The notes below the pieces were generated by a model. That model saw only the letters and a list, made by a program, of their open reading frames with translations. It was not told the DNA's origin and searched no databases. DNA of 64,000 nucleotides from the NCBI GenBank assembly GCA_029721435.1, contig CM056573.1, positions 99,191,447 to 99,255,446 of the forward strand, written 5' to 3'. How positions within the stretch are numbered: the first letter of the stretch is position 1; each line of letters opens with the position of its first letter. This stretch comes from Gymnothorax reevesii (lineage: Eukaryota; Chordata; Actinopteri; Anguilliformes; Muraenidae). This document shows, in pieces, positions 12,101 through 23,989 of the stretch. The position numbers and the translations under genes are program-made.

Positions 12101-15100
12101 AAGAGCTTGGTACCGTTTTTTCAGTTGAGTGATGGCAGAGGGGCTGAGAAAGGATCAACACTACCTCTCCTTGTGCGAGCCTGAGACTGATACAGTTTAG
12201 GGTTTTACATTTTTCTAAGGTTAAACAGGGTAAACTGTTCAAAATGAGTGATGTTTGTGATAGATGCTCTGTTTTACCTGCAAATCACGCACACGTACAC
12301 TCTGGTCCTCTTTCTATAATGTATTATTGAAAGCCCTTTGTGGTCCTGTGATTCCCAGTCCATTAATATATTTTTTCGATGTCCTAGAAGAATTTGCTTG
12401 TTTTTGAGCAAGGGAGAGGAATATTGTGGCTTTCTTCTCTCTTGTAGCCCGCAGGCGAATTTTACTTCATTGGAAGGACCAAAGACCTCAATCTCCTAAT
12501 TCATGGCTGAAAGAACTACTGTCCTTCCTTTATTTAGAGAAAATTAAGAAAAAAAATTCGGGGATGTTCTAACTATTTTAACAAGACCTGGGGTCCTTTT
12601 CTGTCCTTGGTTAATTCTATTCTGCCTTTGTAAGATTAACACATTATATTTGACTGTTTCAAGGAGCAAGGAGGATGATTTTGGTGTACAGTTAGTGTGA
12701 TTCTTGATTTGATGTTGGTAGGTTACGCAAGTGCATTTGTAACACACCGCAATGCGCCTAATTATGAATTTCTTTAGATAGCAGTCAGCCAGCTCTCAGT
12801 CTGTAGAAGCAGAGTGCTGTGCATGCACAGAAACAGGGCAATACTCTGTTGTGGATGGGGACAGCAGCAAAACAAATACTTGGCTATATTTTGAATATTT
12901 TCATTGTTTTACACTGTGGCCAGACAGCACTTTCCTTTTAGCCTGTAAAACTGAAGAATCTGCGAGCTCTTGTTTTATTTGCTCAAACAGATGCATCTCG
13001 CTACCACTCCATTAAAACAGATTTCTATCCAACCAAGTTCTGGTCGGGCCAATCACAACCGTTTATTTAATATGGGGGCCATACAATGACATTTAAATAT
13101 TTTCGCAAATAATCAAGATGGCTGGAGGTGATGTTGAATGGTCCGTAGAATCTGGAATCACAGCAGTATCAACTCTTTCTCAACTGACCAATAGTAGTGT
13201 GTAGTGATGGCTATTGTTATGATCCTGCCATGTCTGCCTTGACCATGTTCATGCCTTGCCTATTCTGACTGCCTTTAGTGTTTTTTGACCATTGCTCATG
13301 TCTGACTATTCTTTGTATTATGTATTGTGTATTGGTTACTTTGATTTGTCATGTTTTATCTTAGTTTACTTTTCCATGTTTTAGATTTTGGCATATTATC
13401 ATTCCGGTTCATGTTTTCCATTTTGCTTTGCACTTTGTCTCCCCCGTCTGGTCTCATGTCTTGTCATTGCACACAGCCCCAGTCTTGTGTTTCACTCTTC
13501 GGGTGATTTATTGGATTCTGGTTTTCAAACTTCCTTCAGATCTCGTTTACTGGCTTCACTCTTCTTTTCTATCTACTAACAATACTAACAGTTTATTATT
13601 TTCTCCTGAGATTACTAACAACAAATAACCCAGCATAATACTAACTTAGTAACGAGCACCAAGGATTTGTATAGTTGCACTTACTAATTGATTAACTAAT
13701 TGATTCGCCCTGTTCTAGTCTCCGCCTCTTTGCTCTCCCTGATTACCTTTGCTGCATTTTCTGTGAAAGCTCACACCTGATCGCGCTGTCCTGTTTCTCA
13801 TTATCTATGCACGTTAGAAACTCCGTGACTGGAGCCGCATGTTTGTTTATAGGAATGTCTCATGTTCCCTGTCCACGTTTTGGCTTTGGCCAATTCCATG
13901 TGATTAGGTTCTCCCTCATGTGCCTTCCACTTCTAATCAGTCTAACTTCCTGCACCTGTGATTCTCCCTAAGTGATCTTCCCAGAAGTGTATATTAGGTG
14001 TCTTTTCACTACCATTTCCTGTCAGATCGTTCCCGTGCTGCTATTCTTCTCGCCTTGTATTCATTGAGTTTCTGATTCTGACTGGATAGCCCGACAACTG
14101 ATTTTTGGTTTGCCCTTTTTGATTACTGTTGCATCTGTGTGTTTTGACCTTTTTCTGCCCGACCTCGATTTTGTGGATTGCTGCCCTGATAACGATTAGG
14201 GCTGTCCTTTGGCTTATGAGTGTTCTTCTCCCACAAACCTTTGCCTGCGTATCGGATCTATTTTGGTTGACTACGATTTTGGTGATTGCTGCCCTGTTTA
14301 CGAACTCTGCTCTGTCCCATTGGAATTTGATTTTTGGATTGCGGATTCTGTACTGTTGCCAACTGCCCTACGGGGGTTAGCCCCCTCGCTCAAAGCTCCT
14401 TATTATTGCAATCCCGTGTCCTCGCATTTGGTTCCAGATCGCTACCTCACAGCTATACACTTAACCATCTTATCCAATAGTAAGGAGCAGCTGGGTGCCA
14501 CAGAGCAGCGCCCAGGGACCAACTCCATTTCTAAAGCCAATTCCTTGGTGAGGGGTATTGGTAGCAGTGTTCCTATAGTGCATGTTTTTCTGGGTGGGGG
14601 AAACTATAGTACCCGGAAAACCGATGCAAACACGAGGAGAACATGCAAACTCTACACAGAAAGGCCCCAGGATTCAAACCCACAACCTTCTTGCTGTGAG
14701 GTGCAAACCACTGTGCCGCCCGATAGCAACATATCTATAATTGCGAGGGATAAATATGATATACAACCCCACTTCAAAAACCCTGACTATCCCTTTAAGG
14801 ATTGCCAGGTCACTAATCTTGAATGACCCCACAGATGACTGATGGTGAATTGTGACTCTTCCATAAGCATTTGAATGAGAGAAGGTTTGAGAAAACTGCT
14901 TAGGGGGATGGATGTTCGGTTCCCACTTCCCAAAAGGAAGTTGATTACTAGTCCTTAAATGAGGGTTGTTATTCTTTTAAGTGGCGGTAATAGTACTAGT
15001 GACAGAAGAAGACATAGCAGCAGCAGTAGTTCATGAGGTAATAATTTGCATTGGAAGATACAAACTCGCTCAGAATGATGACATGCATGTTGCCTGTTTG

Positions 15101-18100
15101 AACAACCGTGGACTACTGGATAAAATTATAAGGTCTGTTTAATTTTAACACACTGTAACAGGTGGGGGATTGGTTTAAATAATTTTAGTTAGATTTTTTG
15201 CATAATATCATACATTAGAAGACACAAAAATAAGCATTGGCAGTACAAAAATGAAGAGGCAGTGGGCAAAAATAAAGTATGATGTATCCTTTAAGGAGGC
15301 CTGGTGTCTTCAATAGAGAGAAGGCAGATACCTCAAGCCAACAGACACCTAAATTATAGAATATCCAAAATATTAAAGGAGAAAGGACTCAAGACGTAAA
15401 CTGTAGTATGTAGGAACAAAAGGGCAAAAAGGAGCCCTGAGGAGAATTTTTTCACGCATGGCTCAGTGCATCATGTGATGCTGCTGGTAAGTGGAAAGCT
15501 CTACCTGTTTTCCCAGGAGAACAAGGGTTTGGAGCATCTGGAAAGGCCTGGTCCAATTTTGGGATGTTGTTACTTGTCAATTCAGCCACAACATTGGGAA
15601 TGTTTCCATTAGGACCAAGGTGTTGCAGTCCCTCATGGGCACCTCCTGGTGGGAAAAGGAGAATTACTAAAAGCTTACATGAGAATTGAATACTGATATG
15701 AGGATGTTGGAGACCGTTATTCCACAGCTTCATTGCTGCAGCCAAAACTGACCATTCATGCAAAAGTGAATCTGGCTCGAGTTCAGACAAGTGATCTCAT
15801 AAGTAAAATCAAGAAAACCTTTGAAATGTGTTTTAAAGGACAGAATAAACACATACCAGGTAAATAACCAATTTGTGTACTTAAATATGGTTTGACAAGT
15901 GACTCGTTTGCTTAGCACACCAGAATTATGTTTTTAAAGACAAAAGCAATAACATGGCTACTGGTGACCATCTGGTTGCATAAAAGCTGCGAACAGGTTA
16001 ACCCATAGCAACAAACAATAACTGTATATAGAAAACACCATTTGCAAAACTATCTGAAGGGGTTATTTATTAAAATAAGTTAATGGAAGTTAATGGAAAT
16101 GAGCCTAAATTGTTTTTTGGCAGAGCACCCCCTTAACTACTTTACCAAAACTAGAAAAGCACTCAGAGAGCGCAGAACCTCCGCCAGGGGGCAGCAAAGC
16201 CAAAAGCACGGCGATTGGAACTCTGGCCCATTGGAAAGACTTGAAATCTTGAACTTTGGCGTATATCTAAGCAGTACTTTGGCCTAGATATGCCAAAATC
16301 TAATTACCTGTTCCTTAAGTTAATACCCACCTACCCTGAAAATTTCGTCAAAATTCGGCCTTAGGTTTTTGAGTTATGTTGTACACAAACCAACAAACAA
16401 ACGGCACCGAAAACATATACCTCCTTGGCGGAGGTTAATAAAACACTGCTTCCAAAACACTGATTATATGCCATTACAATCATGTCTACCTTGTTTATGA
16501 GTGTTTGAGGGTAAGTATGAAATAGAGGTAAGTGGAGAAGTAATGGGACAAACAATGAACTAAGGTGAGGACTGAGCAGATCACCCTCAATGCCTCTCAT
16601 GACATCAAAAAATTCAAAGTCTCCGCCAGTCATTGGTTGCCCACCTAAATGCCTTTTCGTACCAAAGACGAAACTAAAAAAGAAAACGTCCATAAAACCC
16701 ATAGACCTCAAAGAGCCAACCGCACTGACTCTAAAGCTTTCTCATTTTGCCATGTCAAAAAGTATTCCGTATCTTCCTTTCATTGATTCGTCGTCGCCTC
16801 CTAGTTGTGAAAAGTGCTTTAGTTCTGACAAGGCCCACACCTGCTTAAGCAGAACAACAGGAGAAGGGGACATAGAGTCAAGGAGGTAAAATCACAGATT
16901 TGTAAATGTATAGATATAAACACATATTAAAGTTGACAGTCTGCCCTTCTCTGCTGGCAGTCTGAGAGCTCATATACAGATTATATTGATGACTAGTGAG
17001 CGTCTCATTTGTTTTATTGCAAACCTAATACACTGGATGTACATAGCAAAAACAAAAAACATTTCACCATCCCAATACTGTTCCATTCCATTGTACATTG
17101 AAAGAATGCTCAACAAATAAATGAATACAAAGAAAAAACTTTTTAAAATAGGTCATCGTAGTGCTTCGTAGACAGTGCTTCTCAAATAGTGTACTATTTG
17201 CAAGCAAATTTGTTTTATTTTGGAATGGTTCTGATGTGAACTTCTATGGAGTGGAACTGCATTCTTGAGAAACAGCTAAATATGGCTCAATAACAAAGAA
17301 AAAAAGCTGCATTATTGAAAAACTTGAAATATTATATTCTGCTAAATAGTCGTTTGAACTCAACTCCAAATTTTCAAAACAAAGACAGAGGTTGTGGCTG
17401 CTTTTATGTTCCACATTTCCCAGAATGGGACAATTAAATCAAAACATCAATAAAATTAGAAAAAAAAACATTTTCATCCTATACATATGCCGTTGTATGC
17501 AAAGGTTTGAGCACCTCTGGGCAAAGCGCATGTTACTATTCGTATTCAAATGAGAGACCACTTAACCATATGAACTTTTGATGAATGTCACATTTATTAT
17601 CATGCACAATGGCTTATAAATAATAAAAATAGGGAAAAGCCCTGTGTAGAAGGGACAGTATCCAATCTCTCTTTTTCAAAAGATAATCAAAAAGTCCCAA
17701 GTTCAAGTTATTTACTCGTTTGGCATCCGCTGTCAGGTGAAAGTAATTACTCTGAGGTACGACTGAATTCTGATGCCTTCTGAACCCTTATCGTATTGTT
17801 AGCACTCCTCTGAACAAGCATGGGATCAGGGCCTCTGGCAGACTTTTAACTCCAAGGGTATTTTTCAGGGCAGAGTTCTTCCCAGAGGTGAAGACTTTCA
17901 AAGCCCTATTTATGAAGGATGAACCATTAACACTGAGAGTGAAGGATCGAGCCATTGCCACAGTCGTAGTTTCAACCCTTTAAGGCCTAATGCAAAAATC
18001 CCAGCAGAGACTCGTGCTGCCGTGTTTACCATAGTAACCTGTATTTCGGCTGAAGCACAGCTTTGCAGCTTTCAGGAATAGTTGGATTTTTTTTTTCTTT

Positions 18101-21100
18101 TCTATTCAATATCAGAGAGCTCCTTCCATTGTGCTGTTGTTTTTAACAGTGTGTGACTTCTCAAAGTTAATGTCTCCTTATATTCTGGAACAACTAACCA
18201 TCATAAGTAATTCTGCAGAATAATGTTTTTTTAGCATCAATTATCATGGAATGAGCCTTCAAATATGCAATCAGGCTATGCAAGAGTCAAAAAAAAAAAC
18301 TTGCAACTCCTTTCAATTGTTATGAAAAATTGATGTTTTCAGCGTTTTTGTTTATTACCCACATTTTTACCTCATTGTTCCTGCAGGAATTTTTTTTTCT
18401 CACTACCCTCAATATTTTCAATACATTTTTGCCAAGAATTTATAAAGAAGTAACGTATTAGGACCCTTTTAGATGAAAATGGTGGCGTATAATCTTCACT
18501 GCATCCTACTGTACAGCAGAGTTAAGGATATCTGACTGTCAGGCCTTCAGATTTCACACCCTATATCAGGACTGGGATCTGCCATTAGCAAGCAAAAATT
18601 GGATGATAACCATTTAAAGCAGACAGATTGAAGATCAGGCCAGATTCGTAATGTTTTGCTCTCATTTAGTGTGTCTAGGGAGAATAGCAGTCGAGAATTT
18701 CTTGAGGCACCCTTTGCAGCGGGTTGCCATTACCGAGGAATATACTGCTTGATTACTCTGGCAGGAGGTTAGTTCGTTAGTTAGTGGAATATGTCAAAAT
18801 GTTATGGATAGATGTTAATGAAATTTTGTGTGTTGAAAGTTTAAGCAGAAAGTGATGACATTTTGGATAAAATCCAACTTATATTGTTGATCCAGGATCC
18901 AAAAGAATTTCTATGTGTGTTAAGATGGAATTTCAAAAAACACTCACGTTCAATGATAATATGATGATGGAGGCAATGCGCTCACCAAGTGCCTTTAAGT
19001 TACTTATAGGCTTCACTTGATGGATGTCATAGGCCAGAGGTGTCAAACTGACCCGTAAAAGGGCCAAGAGGCTGCAGGTTTTCACTCCAACAATGCAGAA
19101 GCGCACCTGATACTAACTACTAATCAGTTGTGCAGGCCTAGATCAGTTGATTAAATCAGTGCTTTCAGGTGAGCTTCTGCTTGGTAGGATTGAAGACCTG
19201 CAGCCTCTTGGCCCGTTTACGACTGAGTTTGACATCCCTGTCATAGGCTATGCCATTGGCAATAGACATAAGCATGCTCGAGCAATTAATAAAATGTGGA
19301 CTGTCAGGAAAATTTCAAGCAAGAATTAGCCTAGACCTATTCCACAGTATTATGCTCATTACGACCTCTCGGTAGCTTAGCAAGCTTCTTGTGACTAAAA
19401 CCATGAGGAAAATATTTTGGTACTACCTGTAGAAATGAAAAGCAACAGGACTGAACGCGAACCTTCGGCATTAATTTGGCAAAATGAAGGAGCATAAGTC
19501 AGTTAGTAAGACGTTTAGCCAGTGTTGGTGATTAGAGTCCAGTGGTACTTGCCAATTGTGGGAGGAATAATTCCATGGCCACTTGTTTTTTTTTTTAATC
19601 CTAGAATTCACATGCGTAATTTAACTGCCAGTCAAACTTTTGAAACATATTTTACCCAAGCTCCCCGTTTAAAGATACCGCTGATGGGATCCTCTAGAGA
19701 ACTACTCTGGGCATCTAATGAAGAGAATCCAGTATCACCAGCAAGGAGGTCACGAAAAAAATCACGAACATTTGTAAGTCCCCGTCTACTCAATGACAAA
19801 TGTTATCACAAAATAGAAGAAAAATGGATCAGACAAGGACAAGCTGAGTCCCAGAGGACCAAGGAAGATTCCTGTTTAACTGGCCCATAGATTGGCGAAA
19901 AAAAGATCCAAACATAACAGCAAAAGACCTCTAGATTATAGCAATTGGCTATCATGCACACGTCCACAGATCAGCAATACAACGCACCTTGTCAAGTGAG
20001 GACATTTATATGAGAGTCACCTGTAAAAGGCCTTTTCTATGACTTAACTCTTCCTTTCCTGGTAATGACCACAAATGACGACCCCGGCCATATCAATGAA
20101 GACGACATTTGACGCCTTGGGGACATCCCCATTTCAATCAGTGGGTAGGCTAGGGTAAAGGTCCATTCATAAAGATATAGCCATCGTATATAGTCATTAT
20201 GGAGAAAACAGTTAAGGCGTCATCAGTAGTCAGTATAGGAAAAAGAGTTAAACATAAAAAGATGCATTTGAAGTATGGCAAAGACAGCTTAGAATAGTCT
20301 AACACCTTTTTGAACATATGCCATGACCGATGAAAATTAATCTTTTTGGACACCATCATTGAAAGTATGCATGGATAAATACAAAAATGAACTCCTTGCC
20401 AGCAGTTGGGTGCGAGTCCATTCTAGTATAATTTGAGGAGAGTATTGCTACTTCAGCAAGACAAAAACCCAGAACACATTTTCAAATTGATGTTGAAATA
20501 CCTCAAGGGCAAACTAATTAGACTTACGGGATAGCATTCACAGTTCCCACATCTAAACATAATAGAAAAATTTGTGATGACTTTAAAAGGCTGTCCATGT
20601 AAGGAGGCCAAAAGACATGTCTGAACTAGAGGAGTTTTGCAAGGAGGTGGCCACAGGAAATGTTTACAAGTTGTGATAGCAGCCAAAGGAGGGATAACAA
20701 AACGCTGATTTAAGAGCTCCAAAGCTTTTCCACAGGCCTTCTCTCTTTGTTTGCCATTGTGGAAATGTAAAAAAAATGAAATAGAAAGGAATATTTGTGG
20801 ACATTCAGTAGAACTGCATCTTGCTTGACATCAAACAATTTAAAGGTCAGTTCAGTTTCCAATGTCTTACTTTTTCATAGTAAAATGCACTTTGCCTAGA
20901 ACTGCCCAAACTTTTACCAGCAACTGAATGGATTGAACTCTAGCCTTCCACAACTGTTTCAAATTGCATAGGACTTATGACAAATTAAACATTTTTTGAC
21001 CTGGCCAGTTATTTAGATGTCTAAGAAATTAAGAATGTGGGTCTGAAGTATCTTGTGGCATGTTTCTGGGCCATTTTTATTTCCCAACATCAATACTGGG

Positions 21101-22558
21101 GATGACATTATGTTTACAGTGACGTCATAACCGGAATTTCAGTCTGATTTGCCTTCCCTGTAGCACCCTCTTCTGGAAGAAGAAAATTGAGACGCCATTG
21201 TGATCAAGCTTAATATATCTGTGCAAGTCCCAGACCCACATACATGAAGTCATGCATTTCAAAATATGGCACCTTATTGCATGTTAATGATGCAGATATG
21301 GAAGACTAAAGTCCTCCTGCTGTAATACATCATGATTATAGCAAAGGATATAGCAGGATCGATAGACAAGAGAATGTGCCGGACTGGCAGCTGCTCCCTG
21401 ACCGCTCTGGGGTGCTTTTCCTGTAATCACAGATGCCAACTTACATAGTTGGACCCATTGACTGTGTATGGACTAACTATGTAAGTTACCCTTTTGGGAA
21501 ACACACCCCTGGGTAGCCCCAGGCAATGTCATATTTTCGGGATATAGCTCTATCCGGTGTTACTGTGGTGACAGTTGGACATAGGTGACTGTCGGTGCAG
21601 CAGTAAACCACAGCAAAGCCTGTCTATTTTGGATGACCTCATTGTTGAGTGAGGCACTTAAGTGTTATCCCCACCAATGAAATACAGATGTAAATACAGT
21701 CCTAGCCAGTTGAAGTAATGTTTGCTGGGAAAAAGAAAGAAAGAACAAGGACAAGTATCTTAACTAGAGCATGAGAGGATAGAGTATGGTGCTGTTTGAA
21801 TCTGTATGAATAATGATTGTGGTAAGTAGAAGCCATTATTACGGATATGGCCACGTCCATAATCTCCATCCACACAGAGCATTATATAGACAGTAATACT
21901 GTAAACAAATGACAATTTTTTGCCGAAAAAAAATCAATGCTTCAATATAAGTGCTCATTGACAAAATGGAGAAAAGGTCTATAAGCCACCACTGAGATAA
22001 TTCTAACTGTAGTGTGAATCATAAGTTTAGCAATTATTGGTTTCTTTGTTAATGGAAAAATGCTTTTTCAAGCTTCAAAATTCACTCCCTAAATTTTCAA
22101 AATTGAATATCTTTCAAGTCTATTTTTTCCCCTTCTCATTAGGCTATATCCATTCTGGTTAGGCCAATTCTATGCCAATAAGACAACAGAAATAACAGTC
22201 CTGCAATCGAAGTACACGTTCCAATATCCCAACCATTGTCAGGAAGGTTAACGCCGGTCGGTGGAAACTTGAGAAAATATTCATTAATGGAACCGAACAA
22301 AATTCATCCACCTTGAATGCTTTGAGGTCCCAGGACGTTGGCACCCTGTAGTGCAGCGTACTCTGTTCTGGGTTGCGTGATTCCCAGCTGCTCCATTACG
22401 CCATGCAGGACGCGCTGTATGTCATCTTCTGATATCCTGTTCACTGCATGGATGCTGATGCAAGACGTCAGGGACGAACAGACCAAAGCGCAAAGGAGGG
22501 ACCTGCGCAACAACCCTCTGGTGGTCCGCATGGCCGCAGTCACCTGAAGTGACATCAA
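6051..22558 (-). CDS. scg5: Secretogranin V / neuroendocrine protein 7B2 (partial, 4 coding exons)
   Basis: 7B2 is a secreted chaperone that binds pro-PC2 in the regulated secretory pathway of neuroendocrine cells, and its C-terminal peptide inhibits PC2. Exons lie at 22312-22558, 15505-15645, 10762-10874 and 6051-6104, on the minus strand. They join without a frame break into 185 codons. The reading runs signal peptide, then [57 protein letters not shown], and finally ELLYEKL before a basic cleavage site. Each matches vertebrate 7B2 in order. The C-terminal exon(s) carrying the inhibitory peptide are outside the window. Introns hold Tc1, piggyBac and LINE sequences. Its partner upstream on the same strand is arhgap11a, as in human. 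Confidence 0.95.
6140..6959 (+). mobile_element. Internally deleted Tc1-like transposon, plus orientation
   Basis: The left terminus CACTGAACAAAAATATAAAC follows a TA at 6138-6139. The right terminus is TTTTTGTTCAGTG at about 6947-6959, with a TA shortly after. Inside, plus-strand fragments match Tc1 transposase: [19 protein letters not shown] (first helix-turn-helix), [16 protein letters not shown], and [17 protein letters not shown]. Frames shift, and the whole DDE catalytic domain is missing, so the copy is non-functional. Confidence 0.85.
6992..8593 (-). mobile_element. Full-length but dead Tc1-like transposon
   Basis: The inverted ends are about 80 bp long. The left end ACAACTCCATTTCCGAAATAG follows TA at 6990-6991, and the right end answers with CAACTATTTTGGAATTGGGG before TA at 8594-8595. 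The minus-strand transposase is readable at 7929-8285 (helix-turn-helix, with [16 protein letters not shown]) and 7449-7868 (catalytic part, with FQQDNAKPH). The element lies in scg5 intron 3. Confidence 0.9.
7449..8285 (-). pseudogene. Tc1 transposase pseudogene
   Basis: The N-terminal paired-type helix-turn-helix and the catalytic core are in different frames, and further stops break the C-terminal part. The first catalytic Asp is replaced: the motif normally read as WSDES is WSGGS here. The second Asp survives in QQDNAKPH. A third acidic residue in frame was not found. Confidence 0.85.
8596..9310. other. scg5 intron 3 sequence, unassigned
   Basis: AT-rich intronic sequence with A-rich runs near 8765 and 9020. 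No gene or bounded element was recognised. Confidence 0.4.
9311..10637. mobile_element. Non-autonomous piggyBac-like element with GC-rich ends
   Basis: The block is bounded by TTAA at 9311-9314 and TTAA at 10634-10637. The inner ends are inverted and similar: CCCTCGTCCAACTAAGGGG at the left, and on the opposite strand at the right CCCCGACAAAGGGGAGGGG. TTAA target sites with CCC-starting termini fit the piggyBac superfamily. The 1.3 kb interior is AT-rich and encodes no transposase. Confidence 0.65.
10762..10874 (-). CDS. scg5: scg5 coding exon 3
   Basis: The acceptor GCCGCAG precedes TGGTGGACGG, and the donor is GTAAGT after TGG. The exon gives 37 codons after completing a split Val, including [17 protein letters not shown] and [13 protein letters not shown], which align with the middle of 7B2. 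Confidence 0.95.
11055..12620 (+). mobile_element. 5'-truncated Tx1/L1-like LINE, reverse transcriptase remnant
   Basis: Plus-strand fragments follow an L1-clade ORF2 reverse transcriptase in order. They are [31 protein letters not shown] and then [16 protein letters not shown] in a shifted frame. Next come [14 protein letters not shown] (catalytic Asp of RT motif A), PLTQGCCQG, and FADAIELL where the FADD motif should be. The tail reads [11 protein letters not shown] and [15 protein letters not shown]. Endonuclease and ORF1 are absent. Frameshifts and the loss of FADD show it is dead. It lies antisense in scg5 intron 2. Confidence 0.85.
12621..14480. other. scg5 intron 2, C/T-rich repeat-like sequence
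   Basis: No exon was found. The 13200-14400 stretch is pyrimidine-rich and has the look of a fish interspersed repeat, but no termini or coding remnant could be defined. Confidence 0.35.
14480..14735. repeat. Dispersed fish repeat fragment
   Basis: The sequence includes GGAGAACATGCAAACTCTAC, ACAGAAAGGCC and CTTCTTGCTGTGAGGTGCAA, ending at GTGCCGCCC. From general knowledge these phrases recur in many teleost genomes as the tail of an interspersed retroelement. The exact family was not determined. A 205-codon open frame across it (14209-14826) is not considered a gene. Confidence 0.55.
15505..15645 (-). CDS. scg5: scg5 coding exon 2
   Basis: The acceptor CCCACCAG precedes GAGGTGCC, and the donor is GTAGAG after AAACAG. 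It encodes [30 protein letters not shown] and NPCSPGKT. The stretch between IPK and NPC is a few residues shorter than in human 7B2. Phases 1 and 1 match the flanking exons. Confidence 0.95.
16176..16437. mobile_element. MITE-like repeat with inverted ends
   Basis: AACCTCCGCCAGG at the left end is answered by CCTTGGCGGAGGTT at the right end, about 260 bp apart. The interior phrase GAAAATTTCGTCAAAATTCGGCC is shared by many fish repeats, as far as I recall. No target-site duplication was confirmed. Confidence 0.55.
16438..17489. other. scg5 intron 1, unassigned
   Basis: AT-rich intronic sequence. The short open frames here show no family features. Confidence 0.4.
17490..20925 (+). mobile_element. 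Large decayed Tc1-like transposon
   Basis: The left end, GTTGTATGCAAAGGTTTGAG followed by CACCTCTGGGCAAAGCGCAT, is answered at the right end by GTGCATT-type sequence ending CAAACTTTTACCAGCAACTG, in inverted orientation. Plus-strand transposase remnants include [18 protein letters not shown] and [15 protein letters not shown] around 19800-20000, [10 protein letters not shown] near 20450 and a SPTSKHN region near 20550. All are broken by stops. A hAT MITE has inserted at 19035-19240. The element lies in scg5 intron 1. Confidence 0.75.
19035..19240. mobile_element. hAT-type MITE with perfect 8-bp target duplication
   Basis: The element starts CAGAGGTGTCAAACT and ends AGTTTGACATCCCTG, with long inverted arms (GGGCCAAGAGGCTGCAGG against CCTGCAGCCTCTTGGCCC). 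It is flanked by TCATAGGC at 19027-19034 and again at 19241-19248. Eight-base duplications and CAG-starting ends are hAT hallmarks. There is no coding content. Confidence 0.92.
20926..22311. other. scg5 intron 1, unassigned, with a short hairpin
   Basis: At 21439-21456 and 21470-21487 the sequences AACTTACATAGTTGGACC and GGACTAACTATGTAAGTT form an 18-base near-perfect hairpin (two mismatches) with a 13-base loop. Nothing else was recognised. Confidence 0.5.
22312..22558 (-). CDS. scg5: scg5 coding exon 1 (signal peptide)
   Basis: The exon opens with ATG at 22558 and ends at donor GTGGAT. A hydrophobic segment ([16 protein letters not shown]) follows basic residues, as expected for a signal peptide. 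Next come [18 protein letters not shown] and LGPQSIQG, the conserved 7B2 N-terminus. A second ATG at codon 10 (MRTTRGLL) is an equally plausible start and gives a more usual signal-peptide length. Confidence 0.93.
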
Positions 22559-23989
22559 GCAGGTTTATCAACGGTAAACGTAAAGGTCTATTTAATTAGT
22601 GGATGTCACTGATGGTTTGCAATTATGCGAGTATTGAGTAGCGACCAGCTAATTCAAATAACCAATATCTTAAGTGCAAGCATTTTGCAGAAGATACCCT
22701 GGATTATTAGGGACGTCACCAACATAGCTAGTCGCCTGCAATAGACAACAACCTACCTTCCCCTTCCATTTTATCGGTTTTACGTCGTCGCGCACCTCGT
22801 ACCGATAAATGTTTTAACCTCATAACAAGGGGCACAAGGATTTCCCGACCGCTCAGATCCCCCGGCCGTCCCGTCACATAATTACTTAGCATAACCATAG
22901 GGGAGCTAGTGCTATTCGCCATCCATGACAAACAGCAATTCGTTTCAAGATGGCAAGCGTCTGATTTCTATGATGTTAAACAGTGGGCACGGATCTTTTT
23001 TTTTAACAAAACAGGCAAATTACTTGTGCTCACCTTTAGGAGGTCGGGAGGAGGGAAGAACGGGGACGTCGAAATTCTCCTGGATGCAGACCTGTGACGA
23101 TTTAAAAAAAAAAAAAAACGTATGGTGTTGCTGGGGCGGCCAGCCCAGTCTTAATATCGAGCGGCTATTGGTCCCTGAAAATGCAATATGATGTCTTTTT
23201 TTTGGCATTATGCAATTAAATGCAGCAATCAGACCCTTGTTTTGCATTTCACAAATAAGAGTAGTACTCCTGTCTGAATGTGGTTGGGGGTGGAACAAAT
23301 GGCAAAATAAATCATTCTTGTTGCAATGATTTATTTGTTCTGTATTGAAAAACACATTTAAAAAAACAAAGCACGTAGGCCTATATAGTGGAACACATTT
23401 GTTCCTGTTTGTTTCAAATGATATGTCTTGTAGATTAAACATGCCACTTACACATTCATTGTCTGATTGCATGGCTGTCATTTAGATATGAAGTCTTTAA
23501 TAACTCTTACATTAACAAAGCCTATTTTTGCTTTATAATGCTGAAGAAAAGTCACAGCACTAGTTCTGTATGTCTGAGCACCCATCTTGCCATTTGTCTC
23601 ATCCTCTGACAGTTCGTCCATCAAATTTACGACTGTTGAGGGAATCAATCAGGGGCAATCCCATCCCATTGCTCGTCAGTTCTATGATGACCTAAGACAC
23701 ATAAATATATGACAGATGTGTGCACAATGGTTTGAAATAGATGGCCAGATTGTTTAGCTTCTGGTTACTTGAGTACCATAACTTAATCATTAGGACCAAT
23801 TATGGCAACGTCAAACTATGGTACCTGTATTAATCGTACACAAGTTGCTTGTATTATTGATCTTTATTTCAGAGGTAAAAGGAGACAAATGTTGGCCTTA
23901 ACTGTGCAATAATCTTTTCAGAAAAGTAATTCCAAAATGAGTTTCCATTGTGAAAATGAATGCGCTCTAGTTGTTGGTCACTCAAGGGT
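22559..23989. other. Upstream flank of scg5
   Basis: The region just upstream of the start, 22559-22920, is the likeliest place for 5' UTR and promoter. It has a CpG-richer patch at about 22775-22875, but no TATA box or defined transcription start can be supported. Poly-A runs occur near 23105. The rest is unassigned. Confidence 0.35.

Noticed and set aside
14209..14826. 205-codon plus-strand open frame
   Set aside because: It runs through a C/T-rich repeat and a known-looking dispersed repeat, has no domain features, and lies inside scg5 intron 2.
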